DNA of 64,000 bases from an uncultured Alphaproteobacteria bacterium (GCA_944391445.1 CALXTL010000007.1:1-64000), one strand, 5' to 3'. Counted from the first letter of the stretch, positions 18,652-28,746 are shown. Program-made: numbers and translations. The notes: a model not told the origin generated them from the sequence alone.

Positions 18652-21240
18652 TTATTTTTTCTTGCTTTTGACAATATCCAAAGCACCGTTGGCCACAATG
18701 ATATCCGCCGTGTCATTGTCGCCGATCTCGCCGTTAATAATTTTTACGGCCAGTTTGTTTTCCAACTGGGTCTTCAACAGCCGCTTCAGCGGACGGGCGC
18801 CGTAAACCGAATCATAGCCGTTATTGACAATCCAGATAAAGGCCGTGTCGGTCACGCGGAAATGAATGTTGCGCGGTGCCAGGCGTTTTTCTATTGCGGC
18901 AATCTGCAACTCGGCAATATCTTTAATATTATTTTTATCAAGCTTATGAAAGATTGTAATCTCGTCAATACGGTTGATAAATTCCGGACGGAATGATGCT
19001 TTGACAATCTCCATAACTTTGGCACGGATCTTTTTCGGATCGTCGGCACCGGTTGCATTGCTCAATATTTCCGAACCAAGGTTAGAAGTCATGATGATGA
19101 TGGTATTTTTAAAATCAACCGTCCGGCCTTTACCATCTGTCAAACGACCGTCATCCAACACCTGCAACAGGACATTAAAGATATCGGGATGCGCTTTTTC
19201 AACCTCATCGAATAAAATCACCTGATATGGCCGACGACGCACGGCTTCGGTCAAAACCCCGCCTTCTTCATAGCCGACATAACCCGGAGGCGAACCAATC
19301 AAACGGGCCACCGCGTGTTTTTCCATGTATTCGGACATGTCTATACGCAGCATGGCCGTTTCATCATTAAATAAAAATTCGGCCAGAGCTTTGCTGAGCT
19401 CGGTCTTGCCGACACCGGTCGGCCCCAAAAACAAAAACGAACCAATCGGTTGTGAGGCATCGGCAATACCTGCCCGAGAACGCCGCACCGCGTTGGATAC
19501 TGCGGCGATTGCTTCTTTTTGGCCGACAACCCGCTTGGAAAGATATTCCTCCATATGCAAGAGTTTTTCCTTTTCTCCTTCCAGCATTTTGTCTACCGGC
19601 ACGCCGGTCCATTTGGATACAACACTGGCAATGTTTTCTTCGGTGACGGTTTCAGAAAAACTGTTTTTGTGTTTGGCTGCCGTCGCCTCGGCCTTTTTGA
19701 TTTTGTTTTCGAGCTCGGGAATGACACTGTATTGGAGCTCTCCGGCCCGCTCAAAGCGGCCTTCGCGCTTGGCTATTTCCACTTCTATGCGTGCTTTATC
19801 CAATTGCTCTTTCAAGCCGGTAAAATCCGCCAGCCCTTGTTTTTCTTCCTTCCATTTATCTTCCAGAGCTCTGGCCTTGGCCTCCAGACCTGATATTTCA
19901 TAATTAATCAGCTCGCTGCGCTCTTTGGACTTATCGTCTGTTTCTTTTTTGAGCGCCTCGCGTTCAATTTTCAATTGCAAAATCCGCCGGTCAAGCTCAT
20001 CCAACTCTTCGGGCTTGGAATCTATTGCCATACGCAGCGAACTTGCCGCTTCATCCATCAGATCAATGGCTTTATCCGGCAAAAAACGATCACTGATATA
20101 GCGATCAGACAACGTGGCCGCGGCAATCAGCGCGGAATCAGAAATTTTGACGCCGTGGTGCAATTCAAACTTCTCTTTTATACCGCGCAAAATGGAAATA
20201 GTATCTTCTACCGTCGGTTCATCCACATATACATCCTGAAAACGTCTGGCTAAAGCCGCGTCTTTTTCGACATATTTTTTATATTCATTCAGCGTGGTGG
20301 CTCCCAGGCAATGCAACTCACCGCGGGCCAAAGCCGGTTTGAGCAGATTGGAGGCATCCATTGAGCCTTCCGATGCGCCGGCGCCGACCAAGGTGTGCAT
20401 TTCATCAATAAACAGAATGATGTTGCCATTACCGGCCTCAACATCTTTGAGCACGGCTTTCAACCTTTCCTCAAATTCGCCGCGGAATTTAGCCCCGGCG
20501 ATCAGAGCTCCTAAATCCAGCGAAAGCAAACGTTTGCCGCGCAGACTTTCCGGAACATCATTGTTAACAATGCGCATGGCCAAGCCTTCAACAATAGCTG
20601 TTTTGCCGACGCCGGGCTCACCGATTAAAACAGGATTGTTTTTGGTGCGGCGGGATAAAACCTGAATGACACGGCGAATCTCATGCTCGCGGCCGATAAC
20701 AGGATCCAGCTTTCCCTCACGAGCTTTTTGAGTGATGTCTATTGTATATTTTTTGAGCGCTTCAAAATTATCTTCCGAACTTTCGCTGTCGGCAATCCGC
20801 CCTTTGCGATAATCATTGATGGCCTGATTCAGCTTAACGGCATTGACGCCGCATGATGTCAGAATTTCAGAAGCGCTGTTGCCTGCGGTCATCGCCATCG
20901 CCTGCAAAATACGCTCGACAGTTACAAATTTGTCTCCCGACTTGTCTGCCAGTTTTTCAGCCTCCATAATCATATTGGTGAAATCCTGGTTCATCAAACT
21001 TTGCACCGAGCTGCCCTCTACTTTTGGCAATTTGGCAAATTCTGTTTCCAGTCGGTCGCGAATCTGAGTGATACTGCCACCTGCCTTCAAAAGCAGATTA
21101 AGAATGACCTCATCTTTGCCGTCCAGCATGGCTTTGAGCATGTGCAGCGGCGTAATATACTGATTGCGGTTGGCCGCCGCCAGATTGATGACATCCTGAA
21201 GCAGTTCTTTAGAGCGTGTGGTTAATTTTTCAAAATCCAT
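18652..21240 (-). CDS. clpB: ATP-dependent chaperone ClpB
   Basis: This hexameric AAA+ disaggregase works with DnaK to rescue heat-aggregated proteins. In order: a Clp-N repeat domain (residues 1 to about 145), the first AAA domain with Walker [14 protein letters not shown], the long coiled-coil middle domain that separates ClpB from ClpA/ClpC, and the second AAA domain with Walker [13 protein letters not shown] and [18 protein letters not shown]. The 862 residues fit the family. An RpoH-like promoter lies in the 63-base gap upstream. The order prmC, DUF4167, metallophosphoesterase, clpB resembles other alphaproteobacteria. Confidence 0.97.
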   Translation of the reverse strand: MDFEKLTTRSKELLQDVINLAAANRNQYITPLHMLKAMLDGKDEVILNLLLKAGGSITQIRDRLETEFAKLPKVEGSSVQSLMNQDFTNMIMEAEKLADKSGDKFVTVERILQAMAMTAGNSASEILTSCGVNAVKLNQAINDYRKGRIADSESSEDNFEALKKYTIDITQKAREGKLDPVIGREHEIRRVIQVLSRRTKNNPVLIGEPGVGKTAIVEGLAMRIVNNDVPESLRGKRLLSLDLGALIAGAKFRGEFEERLKAVLKDVEAGNGNIILFIDEMHTLVGAGASEGSMDASNLLKPALARGELHCLGATTLNEYKKYVEKDAALARRFQDVYVDEPTVEDTISILRGIKEKFELHHGVKISDSALIAAATLSDRYISDRFLPDKAIDLMDEAASSLRMAIDSKPEELDELDRRILQLKIEREALKKETDDKSKERSELINYEISGLEAKARALEDKWKEEKQGLADFTGLKEQLDKARIEVEIAKREGRFERAGELQYSVIPELENKIKKAEATAAKHKNSFSETVTEENIASVVSKWTGVPVDKMLEGEKEKLLHMEEYLSKRVVGQKEAIAAVSNAVRRSRAGIADASQPIGSFLFLGPTGVGKTELSKALAEFLFNDETAMLRIDMSEYMEKHAVARLIGSPPGYVGYEEGGVLTEAVRRRPYQVILFDEVEKAHPDIFNVLLQVLDDGRLTDGKGRTVDFKNTIIIMTSNLGSEILSNATGADDPKKIRAKVMEIVKASFRPEFINRIDEITIFHKLDKNNIKDIAELQIAAIEKRLAPRNIHFRVTDTAFIWIVNNGYDSVYGARPLKRLLKTQLENKLAVKIINGEIGDNDTADIIVANGALDIVKSKKK

Positions 21241-21261
21241 GGTTATCTCCTTCTTCTCTAT

Positions 21262-21296
21262 AGAATATAGGAAACCTGAATCCCTAAAATCAAGGA
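21262..21296 (-). promoter_or_regulatory. Candidate heat-shock (RpoH-type) promoter of clpB
   Basis: On the minus strand CCTTGAT and CCTATATTC are separated by about 17 bases, resembling the CTTGAA and C-rich/TAT elements of alphaproteobacterial sigma-32 promoters. It falls in the short gap between the preceding gene and clpB; an AGAAGGAGA ribosome site follows. rpoH is about 3 kb upstream. Confidence 0.5.
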
Positions 21297-21303
21297 CTTA
21301 AAA

Positions 21304-22452
21304 TTATTTCTTCAGCAGATTGATGACCGTAATGTCCGAAGGCGCAAACAGACGCATCTGCGGCCCCCATGTGCCGGCCCCGTTGGAAACGTGGAGTTTA
21401 ACGCCGTTGACGTTGTAATCCCCGCTCAAAAATTTATTGGCTTTTTTTACAAAATAGTGGAACGGAAAAATTTGTCCGCCATGAGTGTGACCGGATAAAA
21501 CCAGATCAAAATCCGACCGCCGCAAATTTTGCGCAATATCAGGCGTGTGCGACATCAGAATTCTAAAATCTGTCTCCTGGCTTTTTTGCAGCGCTTGCGG
21601 AAAATTGATATTAAATGTCGGATGGATGCTGGCGGTGAAGGCATCGGGAACACCGGCTATAAAGACATTGCTGTCGCCGATATGCGTGCCCCGGTTCACC
21701 AACAGCGGGAAGCCCATTTTGCGATAGCGGTAGCTGACTGATCCCAAACCACTGTAATATTCGTGATTGCCCAAAGAAACATATACACCATAAAGCGCTG
21801 AAAGTTTTTGCAACGCGGCCAGTTGTTCTTCCATTTTGGTGGCGTCGTCATCAATGATATCACCTGTCATCAGGACGGCATCGGCACCGATGTTATTTAC
21901 CGTTGAAACAATTTTTTCAATGCGGCCGACGGCCGTGGTACGGTTCAGATGCAAATCACTCAGATGCACAATTTTCATGTCGCGGGAAAGCTTGGAGCTA
22001 ACCAAAGTCAGCTCTTTAATTTCAGGGATTTTTAACCCTTCATATACGGCATAGCCCCCGACTAAGAAGCTGATCACCATTACCACCATATTGGCATGCC
22101 CCAATACACTGATATTTTTGGGATTGAGCGACCATGCGTCGCGTCCAAGCAAACGCGCACTTCCGTAAATGAGATACCAAAAGATATCGCGAATCAGCAA
22201 AAAACAAAACAGGATGAAAACAAAACCGAGCAAACTGTTTGAGGCAATATAAAGAAAATTGTATACGGTGCCGTCCAAAGCCTCATTGTTTTTGAGCAAA
22301 CGCACAAATATTGAAGAAAACCACCCGACAAGAATCAGCCCCGACAAGGCAATCTTGCGTGAAAGTTTCATGTCGCTGTATCCGATCAACGTTTTGATTG
22401 TGATGGCAGAACACGCGACGGAAATAATCAAAAAAGCAATGATAAAAAACAA
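21304..22452 (-). CDS. Membrane-anchored metallophosphoesterase, YkuE-like
   Basis: This calcineurin-like phosphoesterase is tethered by about four N-terminal hydrophobic segments (residues 1 to about 135). The catalytic domain starts at MKIVHLSDLHLNR and carries the complete metal motif set: DLH, GDIIDD, GNHEYY, then SHTPD and GHTHGGQ. The substrate is unknown; some YkuE relatives act on lipid-linked phosphates. The start is a TTG at 22452, supported by AAGGA 8 bases upstream. It lies between the DUF4167 gene and clpB on the same strand. The 382 residues match membrane-anchored members. Confidence 0.85.
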   Translation of the reverse strand: MFFIIAFLIISVACSAITIKTLIGYSDMKLSRKIALSGLILVGWFSSIFVRLLKNNEALDGTVYNFLYIASNSLLGFVFILFCFLLIRDIFWYLIYGSARLLGRDAWSLNPKNISVLGHANMVVMVISFLVGGYAVYEGLKIPEIKELTLVSSKLSRDMKIVHLSDLHLNRTTAVGRIEKIVSTVNNIGADAVLMTGDIIDDDATKMEEQLAALQKLSALYGVYVSLGNHEYYSGLGSVSYRYRKMGFPLLVNRGTHIGDSNVFIAGVPDAFTASIHPTFNINFPQALQKSQETDFRILMSHTPDIAQNLRRSDFDLVLSGHTHGGQIFPFHYFVKKANKFLSGDYNVNGVKLHVSNGAGTWGPQMRLFAPSDITVINLLKK

Positions 22453-22524
22453 TTTTCCGGTCCTTGGCCTCTGTAATATGCACGGCTGTTATCGTCACTC
22501 TTTTGCCTTTGGCGGCAAAGCCCC

Positions 22525-23046
22525 TCAGATGACGGCCGGTTCTCCGGCTTTGTTTTTGGCCGAGCGCGCGCTTTTTTTAACCGTTGTCACCACATCGGAA
22601 GCAGCTCCATTATCGGCCGAAGGAGAACTGATGTCAATAACTTTGAATGTCCGTTTGCGGACCGGTGTTTTTTCTTCGGGTGCAGATATTTTCTGTTCTT
22701 TGTCTGCCGGTGCATCATGCGGCTCGGCAGTGGGCAGCGGCGCATTTTCCCCGGCTGATGCCGGTTCGGCAGTCGGTTCGGCATGTGCATTGTTGAAACG
22801 CTGCTCTTTGCGTTCATTAATTTCCGTAACAATTTTACGATAATGCTCGGCATATTGGCGGAAATTTTCGGCACTGACATAGTCGGCGTTGCCTTGAGCT
22901 TCCTTGGCCAGTTCATTGTATCTTTTGATCAAGTCAAGCGCCGTGCCGCTGATTTTGCCGGCAGAAGAAATGCTGTCAAATTTATAGTTGAGCGAATAAA
23001 TTTGGGAATTATAGGTGTTGTTTCTGTATTTGTTGTTTTTTCTCAT
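22525..23046 (-). CDS. DUF4167 protein
   Basis: This is a 173-residue protein restricted to alphaproteobacteria. The DUF4167 core is at about residues 1-75: a basic Asn/Arg-rich start (MRKNNKYRNNTYN), an ISGTALDLIKRYNELAKEAQ helix, and ENFRQYAEHYRKIV. The remainder is a Pro/Glu/Ala-rich tail. The function is unknown; a basic N-terminus hints at RNA or DNA binding, which is inference. I chose the ATG at 23046 because family members start with the basic block; the longer frame adds an unlikely hydrophobic extension. It follows prmC, as in related genomes. Confidence 0.8.
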   Translation of the reverse strand: MRKNNKYRNNTYNSQIYSLNYKFDSISSAGKISGTALDLIKRYNELAKEAQGNADYVSAENFRQYAEHYRKIVTEINERKEQRFNNAHAEPTAEPASAGENAPLPTAEPHDAPADKEQKISAPEEKTPVRKRTFKVIDISSPSADNGAASDVVTTVKKSARSAKNKAGEPAVI

Positions 23047-23213
23047 TAATTCATTACCATACTTGTTGATCCCCGCATTAAAAATTTGAAAGGGGAACCG
23101 ATTAAATAAAATACAAAGTCTATTTCTGAAAAGTAAAACGGCATTCAGCTTCATCAAAAAAAATATGCCGTTAAAACATTGCTTATATTATATAATAATT
23201 TTTGGATTGCAAC

Positions 23214-24071
23214 CTATTTTTTGAGGATTACACACCTTTCAGTGCCGGCCAGGTCCCGCAAGATGTTCTCCGGAACAAACCCCTGCTCCGCAAAAAGATT
23301 GGCAACCGCCCCAGCCTGTCCTTCGCCTACTTCAAGAAAAATCTTTCCGCCCTCATTCAGCAGCGCGGGCGCCACTTCGGCAATGCAACGGTAACTTGCC
23401 AGACCATCCGTGCCTCCGTCCAGCGCCAGGCGCGGATCATAATCGCGCACTTCTGCCTCCAGCAGCGGGATTTCCCGAGCCGCAATATATGGCGGGTTTG
23501 AAACAATCAGATCAAACCTTTGCGAGAAAAGAGCCACAAAATCAGCAGCAAACCAGTCTGCCTGTTTCCACTCAATCCTTGATTTCACGCCAAGTGTTTC
23601 CGCATTGCGGGCAGCTATTTCCAATGCGGCAGCGGAAATATCAATACCGATACCGCAAAGGGATGGAATTTCAGCCAGCAGCGACAAAATAACACAACCC
23701 GAACCGACGCCCAGCTCCAGCAATGAGCGACACGGCCGACGGCGCATTTCTTCGAGTGCCGCCTCAACCAGCAGTTCCGTTTCCGGCCGCGGCGACAAGA
23801 CATCGCCGCTAACCGCAAATTCGTATTTATAAAAACCCTTGTGCCCTATAATTTTGTCGGCCGGGATATGCCGGCAGCGCTGTTTTATAAATTCTGCAAA
23901 ACGCTGTTGCTGCTGCGGCGACAAAGCAGCCGAAGAAGAAAGAACTTCTCCCGGTTCGCAACCTATTGCTTCAGCAAGCAACAATCTGATCTCAAAAGCG
24001 GATGAGACGACACCTTCGGCAGATAATTTATCCGTCGCTTGTTTGATTAACGTTTCTATCTGAGAATTCAT
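23214..24071 (-). CDS. prmC: Peptide chain release factor N5-glutamine methyltransferase
   Basis: It methylates the glutamine of the GGQ motif in release factors 1 and 2 using S-adenosylmethionine. The N-terminal helical domain binds the release factor (RPETELLVE at 95-103). The SAM-binding loop is LELGVGSGCV (118-127) and the catalytic NPPY is at 192-195. The length of 285 residues is typical. The usual upstream partner prfA is absent; a small open frame and rpoH are there instead. DUF4167 follows downstream on the same strand. Confidence 0.95.
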   Translation of the reverse strand: MNSQIETLIKQATDKLSAEGVVSSAFEIRLLLAEAIGCEPGEVLSSSAALSPQQQQRFAEFIKQRCRHIPADKIIGHKGFYKYEFAVSGDVLSPRPETELLVEAALEEMRRRPCRSLLELGVGSGCVILSLLAEIPSLCGIGIDISAAALEIAARNAETLGVKSRIEWKQADWFAADFVALFSQRFDLIVSNPPYIAAREIPLLEAEVRDYDPRLALDGGTDGLASYRCIAEVAPALLNEGGKIFLEVGEGQAGAVANLFAEQGFVPENILRDLAGTERCVILKK

Positions 24072-24094
24072 AAAAAATCTGTATTCAATAAAAA

Positions 24095-24292
24095 TTAAGA
24101 ATGGTCGTGCTCTTTTTCCGGCAGGCGGCTGTCATGCCCTTCGCTGCCTTCCCCCTGATTTTGCCGGCGAATCTTCGCCAAGCGGGCGGCCATGCGCTGC
24201 TCCATACTGTCAAAATCCCAGCCGAGGGCTACCTTCTCTGCCAAACTGCGCAGATTGGCATCAAGCGTGGTATGCGATGCGCTATTTTCCAT
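24095..24292 (-). CDS. Small hypothetical protein between rpoH and prmC
   Basis: This 65-residue charged protein is unrecognised. It has a helical core (LRSLAEKVALGWDFDSMEQR) and a His/Glu-rich end (PEKEHDHS). The ATG has GGGGGAT and AAGGG closely upstream. It lies 23 bases before prmC and just downstream of rpoH on the same strand, so translation is plausible but not proven. Confidence 0.45.
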   Translation of the reverse strand: MENSASHTTLDANLRSLAEKVALGWDFDSMEQRMAARLAKIRRQNQGEGSEGHDSRLPEKEHDHS

Positions 24293-24323
24293 CCCTTATC
24301 CCCCGGTGTGTCCGGCCAGTATA

Positions 24324-25220
24324 TCACCTTTTGGCGCTGATTGCAACCAAAACCAGCGACTTTAATTTGTCAAAAGAAGATTTTTCTATTTGGCGGATCC
24401 GCTCACGACTGATATTGAACTTTTGCCCGATTTCTTCCAAAGTTTCCGGATGTTCGGTTAAGAGTCTGTTTTTGATGATATATTGTTCGCGCTCGCTTAA
24501 CTGACTCAAACATTGTCTGAGAATTTGCATTTTATAACCGGCTTCCTGACGTCTGGCCAGAGCTTCTTCCAGGTTCTGCGATCTGTCAACCAAGAAATCT
24601 ATCTGCTCGCTCTCATCCTCGTCGGAGACACTGACATTGAGCGACTTATCTCCCCCAAGCCGGCGATTCATTTCAACGACGTCGCTTTCATCCACCACCA
24701 GTTCTTTGGCTATGTCTTTGACAACTTCCGGCTCAAGCTCCTTGTTTTCGTATATACCCAAACGCGCTTTGATCCGATTAAGATTATAAAACAATTTTTT
24801 CTGTGCCGCCTTGGTGCCCATTTTGACCAAGGACCAGGAGCGAAGAATGTAATCATTAATCGCCGCTTTAATCCACCAGATGGCGTATGTGGCCAAACGA
24901 ACGTTTTTGGTCAGGTCAAATTTTTTAACAGCCTGCATCAGGCCGAGATTTGCTTCGGAAATGATATCCAGTAACGGCAAACCATAGTGGCGATAGCCAA
25001 AAGCTATTTTGGCTGCCAGGCGCAGATGCGAGGTTACCAGAGTCTGGGCCGCCTGCATATCGCCTTTCTGCTGGAAATCACGAACAAGCGCAGCTTCCTG
25101 TTCTTCGCTTAGGACCGGGAACTTTTTGATTTCCTCCAAATATGCCGCCAGCGAGTTGTCATTAATCACGGCTGGCAGATTGGATGATGTCCTTACAATA
25201 AGCTCTGAACCTTTTGCCAT
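24324..25220 (-). CDS. rpoH: RNA polymerase heat-shock sigma factor RpoH
   Basis: This is a sigma-32-type factor directing RNA polymerase to heat-shock promoters. Region 2 has ANLGLMQAVKKFDLTKNVRLATYAIWWIKA, shown here in parts: sigma region 2.2 near residue 85 and 2.4 near 105. The RpoH box follows as SWSLVKMGTKAAQKKLFYNL. Region 4.2 is EEIGQKFNISRERIRQIE near the C-terminus. The ATG at 25220 gives 298 residues, the normal RpoH length; the open frame extends further upstream but runs through the gap. A 20-bp AT-rich palindrome lies 48 bases before the start. clpB, a likely target, is nearby. Confidence 0.93.
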   Translation of the reverse strand: MAKGSELIVRTSSNLPAVINDNSLAAYLEEIKKFPVLSEEQEAALVRDFQQKGDMQAAQTLVTSHLRLAAKIAFGYRHYGLPLLDIISEANLGLMQAVKKFDLTKNVRLATYAIWWIKAAINDYILRSWSLVKMGTKAAQKKLFYNLNRIKARLGIYENKELEPEVVKDIAKELVVDESDVVEMNRRLGGDKSLNVSVSDEDESEQIDFLVDRSQNLEEALARRQEAGYKMQILRQCLSQLSEREQYIIKNRLLTEHPETLEEIGQKFNISRERIRQIEKSSFDKLKSLVLVAISAKR

Positions 25221-25267
25221 AAAATTTTCGCCCTCTTTCTCTTGTTTCTCAAAAATATCTGATATGT

Positions 25268-25287
25268 CAATTTTTGAACAAAAATTG
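25268..25287. promoter_or_regulatory. Perfect AT-rich palindrome upstream of rpoH
   Basis: CAATTTTTG, AA, CAAAAATTG forms a perfect 9-bp inverted repeat 48 bases before the rpoH start. It overlaps a TTGACA hexamer on the minus strand. It could be an operator or, if transcribed, a weak heat-meltable hairpin. Confidence 0.4.
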
Positions 25288-25293
25288 ATTATA

Positions 25294-25869
25294 TTATTTT
25301 CCGCCGGTCTTGGCAAGATTATTTTTATCGTATACGATAAACGGCTCGCCTTCGCCAATTGTTGCGGTGTAATTGATGATTTCCACAATGGTTTGGCCGC
25401 GAAGCGGATAGGCAAGCAGATATACTCTGCGCGACAAAACAGAATTATCCCCCGCGCAAAGTTGCAAATCTTTATCTTTCAGGCCGTGATTGATTTTGAC
25501 ATAAATCATGCGGTTGGCCACACGATAGTTATCTTTAGGCTGAAATGCCTCTACCGGCAACGGCGAAAAATCGCCGATATGCTTTAATGCCAGCAAACGG
25601 CGGCGGCGATCAATCACATTTTCATCCATCACTTCAGTCTGGAGTTCGGACAATTTATCGCGCACCAACCGCCACAGCTCTTTATCGCCGCAATCAACAA
25701 CAGAAGCCGGCGGGGTATCTGTTTCGGCTGAAGCTTTAATGGTGCGAATCACCTGCTGCGGCACGCCGAATACGTTATATTCCGTTTTGTTTTCCTCCGG
25801 CACAGCGGACGCGGCAAAGCTATTGCCTGCCCATAGCACTGCGGCCAGAAAAACAAATAAACGCGTCAT
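25294..25869 (-). CDS. Secreted hypothetical protein
   Basis: This 191-residue protein has a clear Sec signal peptide (MTRLFVFLAAVLWAGNSFA) and is probably periplasmic. Two Cys residues in the mature part (DCGDK near 59, LQLCAGD near 137) could form a disulfide. No family was recognised. The start has a strong GAGGAGGGG ribosome site and lies 9 bases after the asnS stop codon, so it is probably co-transcribed with asnS. Confidence 0.7.
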   Translation of the reverse strand: MTRLFVFLAAVLWAGNSFAASAVPEENKTEYNVFGVPQQVIRTIKASAETDTPPASVVDCGDKELWRLVRDKLSELQTEVMDENVIDRRRRLLALKHIGDFSPLPVEAFQPKDNYRVANRMIYVKINHGLKDKDLQLCAGDNSVLSRRVYLLAYPLRGQTIVEIINYTATIGEGEPFIVYDKNNLAKTGGK

Positions 25870-25878
25870 TTCCCCTCC

Positions 25879-27267
25879 TCAGAAATTGACGGATTTCGGC
25901 GTCCGCGGAAAAGGAATAACATCGCGGATGTTGCCAATGCCGGTAATGAGCATCATCATTCGTTCAAAACCAAGGCCGAATCCGGCATGCGGCACGGAGC
26001 CGTATTTGCGGGAATCAAGATACCAGGCGTAATCTTCCTCATGCATGCCCATTTCGCGGATTTTGCGGACCAAAACATCGTAACGTTCCTCACGCTGGGA
26101 ACCGCCGATCAACTCGCCGATACCCGGCACCAGAACATCCATCGCGGCGACCGTGCGGCCGTCATCATTGAGCCGCATGTAAAAAGCCTTAATCTCTTTG
26201 GGATAATCGCGAACGATTACAGGCCGTTTGAAGTGCTCTTCGGCCAGAAAACGCTCATGCTCGGTCTGCATGTCTATACCAAACTCCGGCTTGTATTCAA
26301 ACTTACGACCGGATTTTTGCATAATCTCTATCGCCTCGGCGTAAGTAATGCGGGCGAAGCCGTTGTCTACAATATTGTTCAGTTTGGCAAGCAGGCCGGG
26401 CTCGACATATTTGTCAAACAAAGCCAAGTCTTCGGCACAATGATCCATGACATATCTGACACAATAACGCACCATATCTTCCGCCAGATCCATATCATCG
26501 TGAATATCGGCGAAAGCCATTTCCGGCTCGATCATCCAGAATTCGGCAGCATGACGCGTGGTGTTGGAATTTTCGGCACGGAAAGTCGGGCCGAATGTAT
26601 AAATATCCCCCAAAGCGCAGGCATACATCTCACCGTTGAGCTGTCCGGAAACCGTCAGGTGCGCTTCTTTGCCAAAGAAATCCTGTGAATAGTCAACCCG
26701 GCCATCTTTGGTCCGCGGCAGATTGTTCAGATCAAGCGTGGTTACCTGAAACATTTCTCCGGCTCCTTCACAGTCGGAACCGGTGATGATCGGGGTGTGA
26801 ACATAACGAAAACCACGTTCGTTGAAAAATTTGTGAATCGCAAAAGAAAGTTCGGAACGCACCCGGAACGCCGCGCCGTATTTGTTGGTGCGCGGACGCA
26901 AATGCGCTATGGTGCGCAGATATTCATCCGTGTGTTTTTTCTTTTGCAATGGAAAATCTTCCGGCGCAAGACTGTAGACATCTATTTCGGCGGCTGCAAT
27001 CTCATATTTCTGGTTGCCGCCTTTGGATTCCACCAACGCGCCTTTTACCGCCACCGAAGAACCGGTGGAAAGTTTTTTGACCTCTTCATAATTATTGAGA
27101 TTGTTATTGGCAATAATCTGAATATTTTTGAGACAGGAACCGTCATTTACCTCAATAAAAGAAAAATCCTTGGCATCGCGGCGGGTTCTGACCCAACCTT
27201 TGACCAATACTTCCCGTACAGGCGCCTCCGCCTGCAGCAAATCAGCTATTTTTGTTCTTTTTAACAT
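25879..27267 (-). CDS. asnS: Asparagine--tRNA ligase
   Basis: This class II synthetase charges tRNA-Asn. The N-terminal OB-fold anticodon domain ([23 protein letters not shown], split over residues 19-41) is followed by the catalytic core with motif 2 ([19 protein letters not shown]) and motif 3 ([15 protein letters not shown], then IRDVIPFPR). The 462 residues are typical. Having asnS means Asn-tRNA can be made directly. The secreted protein gene follows 9 bases downstream. Confidence 0.96.
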   Translation of the reverse strand: MLKRTKIADLLQAEAPVREVLVKGWVRTRRDAKDFSFIEVNDGSCLKNIQIIANNNLNNYEEVKKLSTGSSVAVKGALVESKGGNQKYEIAAAEIDVYSLAPEDFPLQKKKHTDEYLRTIAHLRPRTNKYGAAFRVRSELSFAIHKFFNERGFRYVHTPIITGSDCEGAGEMFQVTTLDLNNLPRTKDGRVDYSQDFFGKEAHLTVSGQLNGEMYACALGDIYTFGPTFRAENSNTTRHAAEFWMIEPEMAFADIHDDMDLAEDMVRYCVRYVMDHCAEDLALFDKYVEPGLLAKLNNIVDNGFARITYAEAIEIMQKSGRKFEYKPEFGIDMQTEHERFLAEEHFKRPVIVRDYPKEIKAFYMRLNDDGRTVAAMDVLVPGIGELIGGSQREERYDVLVRKIREMGMHEEDYAWYLDSRKYGSVPHAGFGLGFERMMMLITGIGNIRDVIPFPRTPKSVNF

Positions 27268-27357
27268 TTCTTTATGTCCATATTTTATTCAATTCATCAT
27301 GATTACCGCCAGTAACCGGTTGCTCACTATATTACAAGTTTGAGCAGATGTCCAGCA

Positions 27358-27386
27358 TTGACAAACATTATTCAGCATATTAAATT
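27358..27386 (+). promoter_or_regulatory. Candidate promoter of the glycine-zipper lipoprotein
   Basis: TTGACA at 27358-27363 and TAAATT at 27381-27386 are separated by 17 bases. GGAAAGGA lies about 20 bases downstream of the -10 element, before the ATG at 27421. Confidence 0.5.
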
Positions 27387-27420
27387 TGATTATCAGATAT
27401 ACTCGGAAAGGAAAAAATTG

Positions 27421-27885
27421 ATGAAAAAAACAGCTCTTATTTTAATTGTGCCGGCTTTGCTGGCATTTAGCGCCTGCACGGCTGATATTGGCACCAATGA
27501 CTATTATGCTTCTTCGGCCGGCGAGGTTAACCGCGCGGCCAAAGGCGTGATTCTCAGCGTCCGCCAGGTAACGGTCAAAAGCAACGACAATAATGCCGGC
27601 ACTCTGATTGGTGCGGCGGCTGGCGGCGTTGCCGGTTCTACCATCGGCGGCGGTGATACAGCTCATATTCTCGGCGCCATTGGCGGCGCTGTGATCGGCG
27701 GCATTGCCGGTGACGCGACTCAGGCTCAGCTTTCCAAACAAGCTGCTTATGAATATGTCGTACAATTGGACAACGGCGGACTGGTGACTGTTGTTCAGGG
27801 TGCCAATGAACTGTTGACTCCGGGACAAAAATGTATTGTTTTGTATGGCAAACAAGCTCGCGTTATTCCTTATAACGGACTGTAA
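27421..27885 (+). CDS. SlyB-like glycine-zipper outer membrane lipoprotein
   Basis: This 154-residue lipoprotein of the SlyB / 17-kDa surface antigen group probably sits in the outer membrane and supports envelope integrity. The lipoprotein signal is MKKTALILIVPALLAFSAC with the acylated Cys at 19. A glycine zipper (GTLIGAAAGGVAGSTIGGG and AIGGAVIGGIAGDA) spans about residues 60-101. The C-terminal strand region (VVQLDNGGLVTVVQG) is typical. The start is the ATG at 27421 because it gives the proper signal and has GGAAAGGA upstream. It is a single gene with its own promoter and terminator. Confidence 0.85.
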   Translation: MKKTALILIVPALLAFSACTADIGTNDYYASSAGEVNRAAKGVILSVRQVTVKSNDNNAGTLIGAAAGGVAGSTIGGGDTAHILGAIGGAVIGGIAGDATQAQLSKQAAYEYVVQLDNGGLVTVVQGANELLTPGQKCIVLYGKQARVIPYNGL

Positions 27886-27904
27886 ATTGCCGGTTCTGAT
27901 TACT

Positions 27905-27936
27905 TAAGCCTGCCTTTTTCGGGCAGGCTTTTTTAT
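27905..27936 (+). terminator. Terminator after the glycine-zipper lipoprotein
   Basis: AAGCCTGCC pairs with GGCAGGCTT around a short T-rich loop, followed by a T-run. Confidence 0.8.
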
Positions 27937-27974
27937 ACTTGTTCAAAAGTCTGAATCCCGTAAAAGTCCGGACT

Positions 27975-28601
27975 TCAAATAATGCCCATTTTCTGCGCCA
28001 GAACCACCGCCTGAGTCCGATTGGTGGCACCGACTGCCCGCAGCAAAGCATTGATATGCAGCTTGACCGTGGCCTCGGACACACCCATTTCATAGGCAAT
28101 TTGCTTATTGGACATTCCCTCGGCAACATAGCTTAAGACTTCTGCCTGACGCGCGGTCAAATGCTTACCGTTTGCCCGTCTGCCGCTGATCTCCGCTGTC
28201 GTTCTTTTTTCAATTGCCGAAGGCGGCAGATAGGTTCCGCCATCTATAATCAACTTAAGCGCCGAATTGAGCACCTGCGTATCCGTCTGCTTGGATATAT
28301 AACCGACAGCACCAAGTTCCAAAGCCTTTTTGACATTGCGACTTTCATCTGAAGCAGAAATGACAACAATCCGGGCCGAAGGCGAGGCCTCTCGCAATTG
28401 ACGGATGCCTTCTTCCCAACTCATGTCGGGCATATCAAGGTCAATTACAATTAAATCAATTTCCGGTTCGGAGGCAGCAATTTTTAATGACTGAGTAAAA
28501 TTCGCCGCCTGAGAAATGACGGCGCTGGGTTCAAGTTTTTCCAGATTCATGCTCAGACCGTCTCGAAACAAAGCATGATCGTCCGCGATAAGAATCTTCA
28601 T
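27975..28601 (-). CDS. NarL/FixJ-type response regulator (orphan)
   Basis: This is a two-component response regulator: a receiver domain (residues 1 to about 120) with the acidic pair D7-D8, phospho-acceptor Asp54 (IVIDLDMPD) and a conserved Lys in GYISKQ, then a LuxR-type helix-turn-helix (about 143-205; LTARQAEVLSYVAEGMSNKQ, then VSEATVKLHINALL). The receiver looks intact. No histidine kinase is adjacent, so its partner and target genes are unknown. It is convergent with the lipoprotein gene. The 208 residues fit the family. Confidence 0.92.
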   Translation of the reverse strand: MKILIADDHALFRDGLSMNLEKLEPSAVISQAANFTQSLKIAASEPEIDLIVIDLDMPDMSWEEGIRQLREASPSARIVVISASDESRNVKKALELGAVGYISKQTDTQVLNSALKLIIDGGTYLPPSAIEKRTTAEISGRRANGKHLTARQAEVLSYVAEGMSNKQIAYEMGVSEATVKLHINALLRAVGATNRTQAVVLAQKMGII

Positions 28602-28746
28602 CTGACTTCTCCTGCATCAAAACATATATCAGTCCGAAGTCCAGTGTTTTGACTTTACCGGGTAAATTTTAACATCAAGTTAACGCTTAGTTCGCTATAT
28701 AGTGCCGAAGTTTGAGATTTTAAAGTGGCGTATTGGTTTTTCTTGC

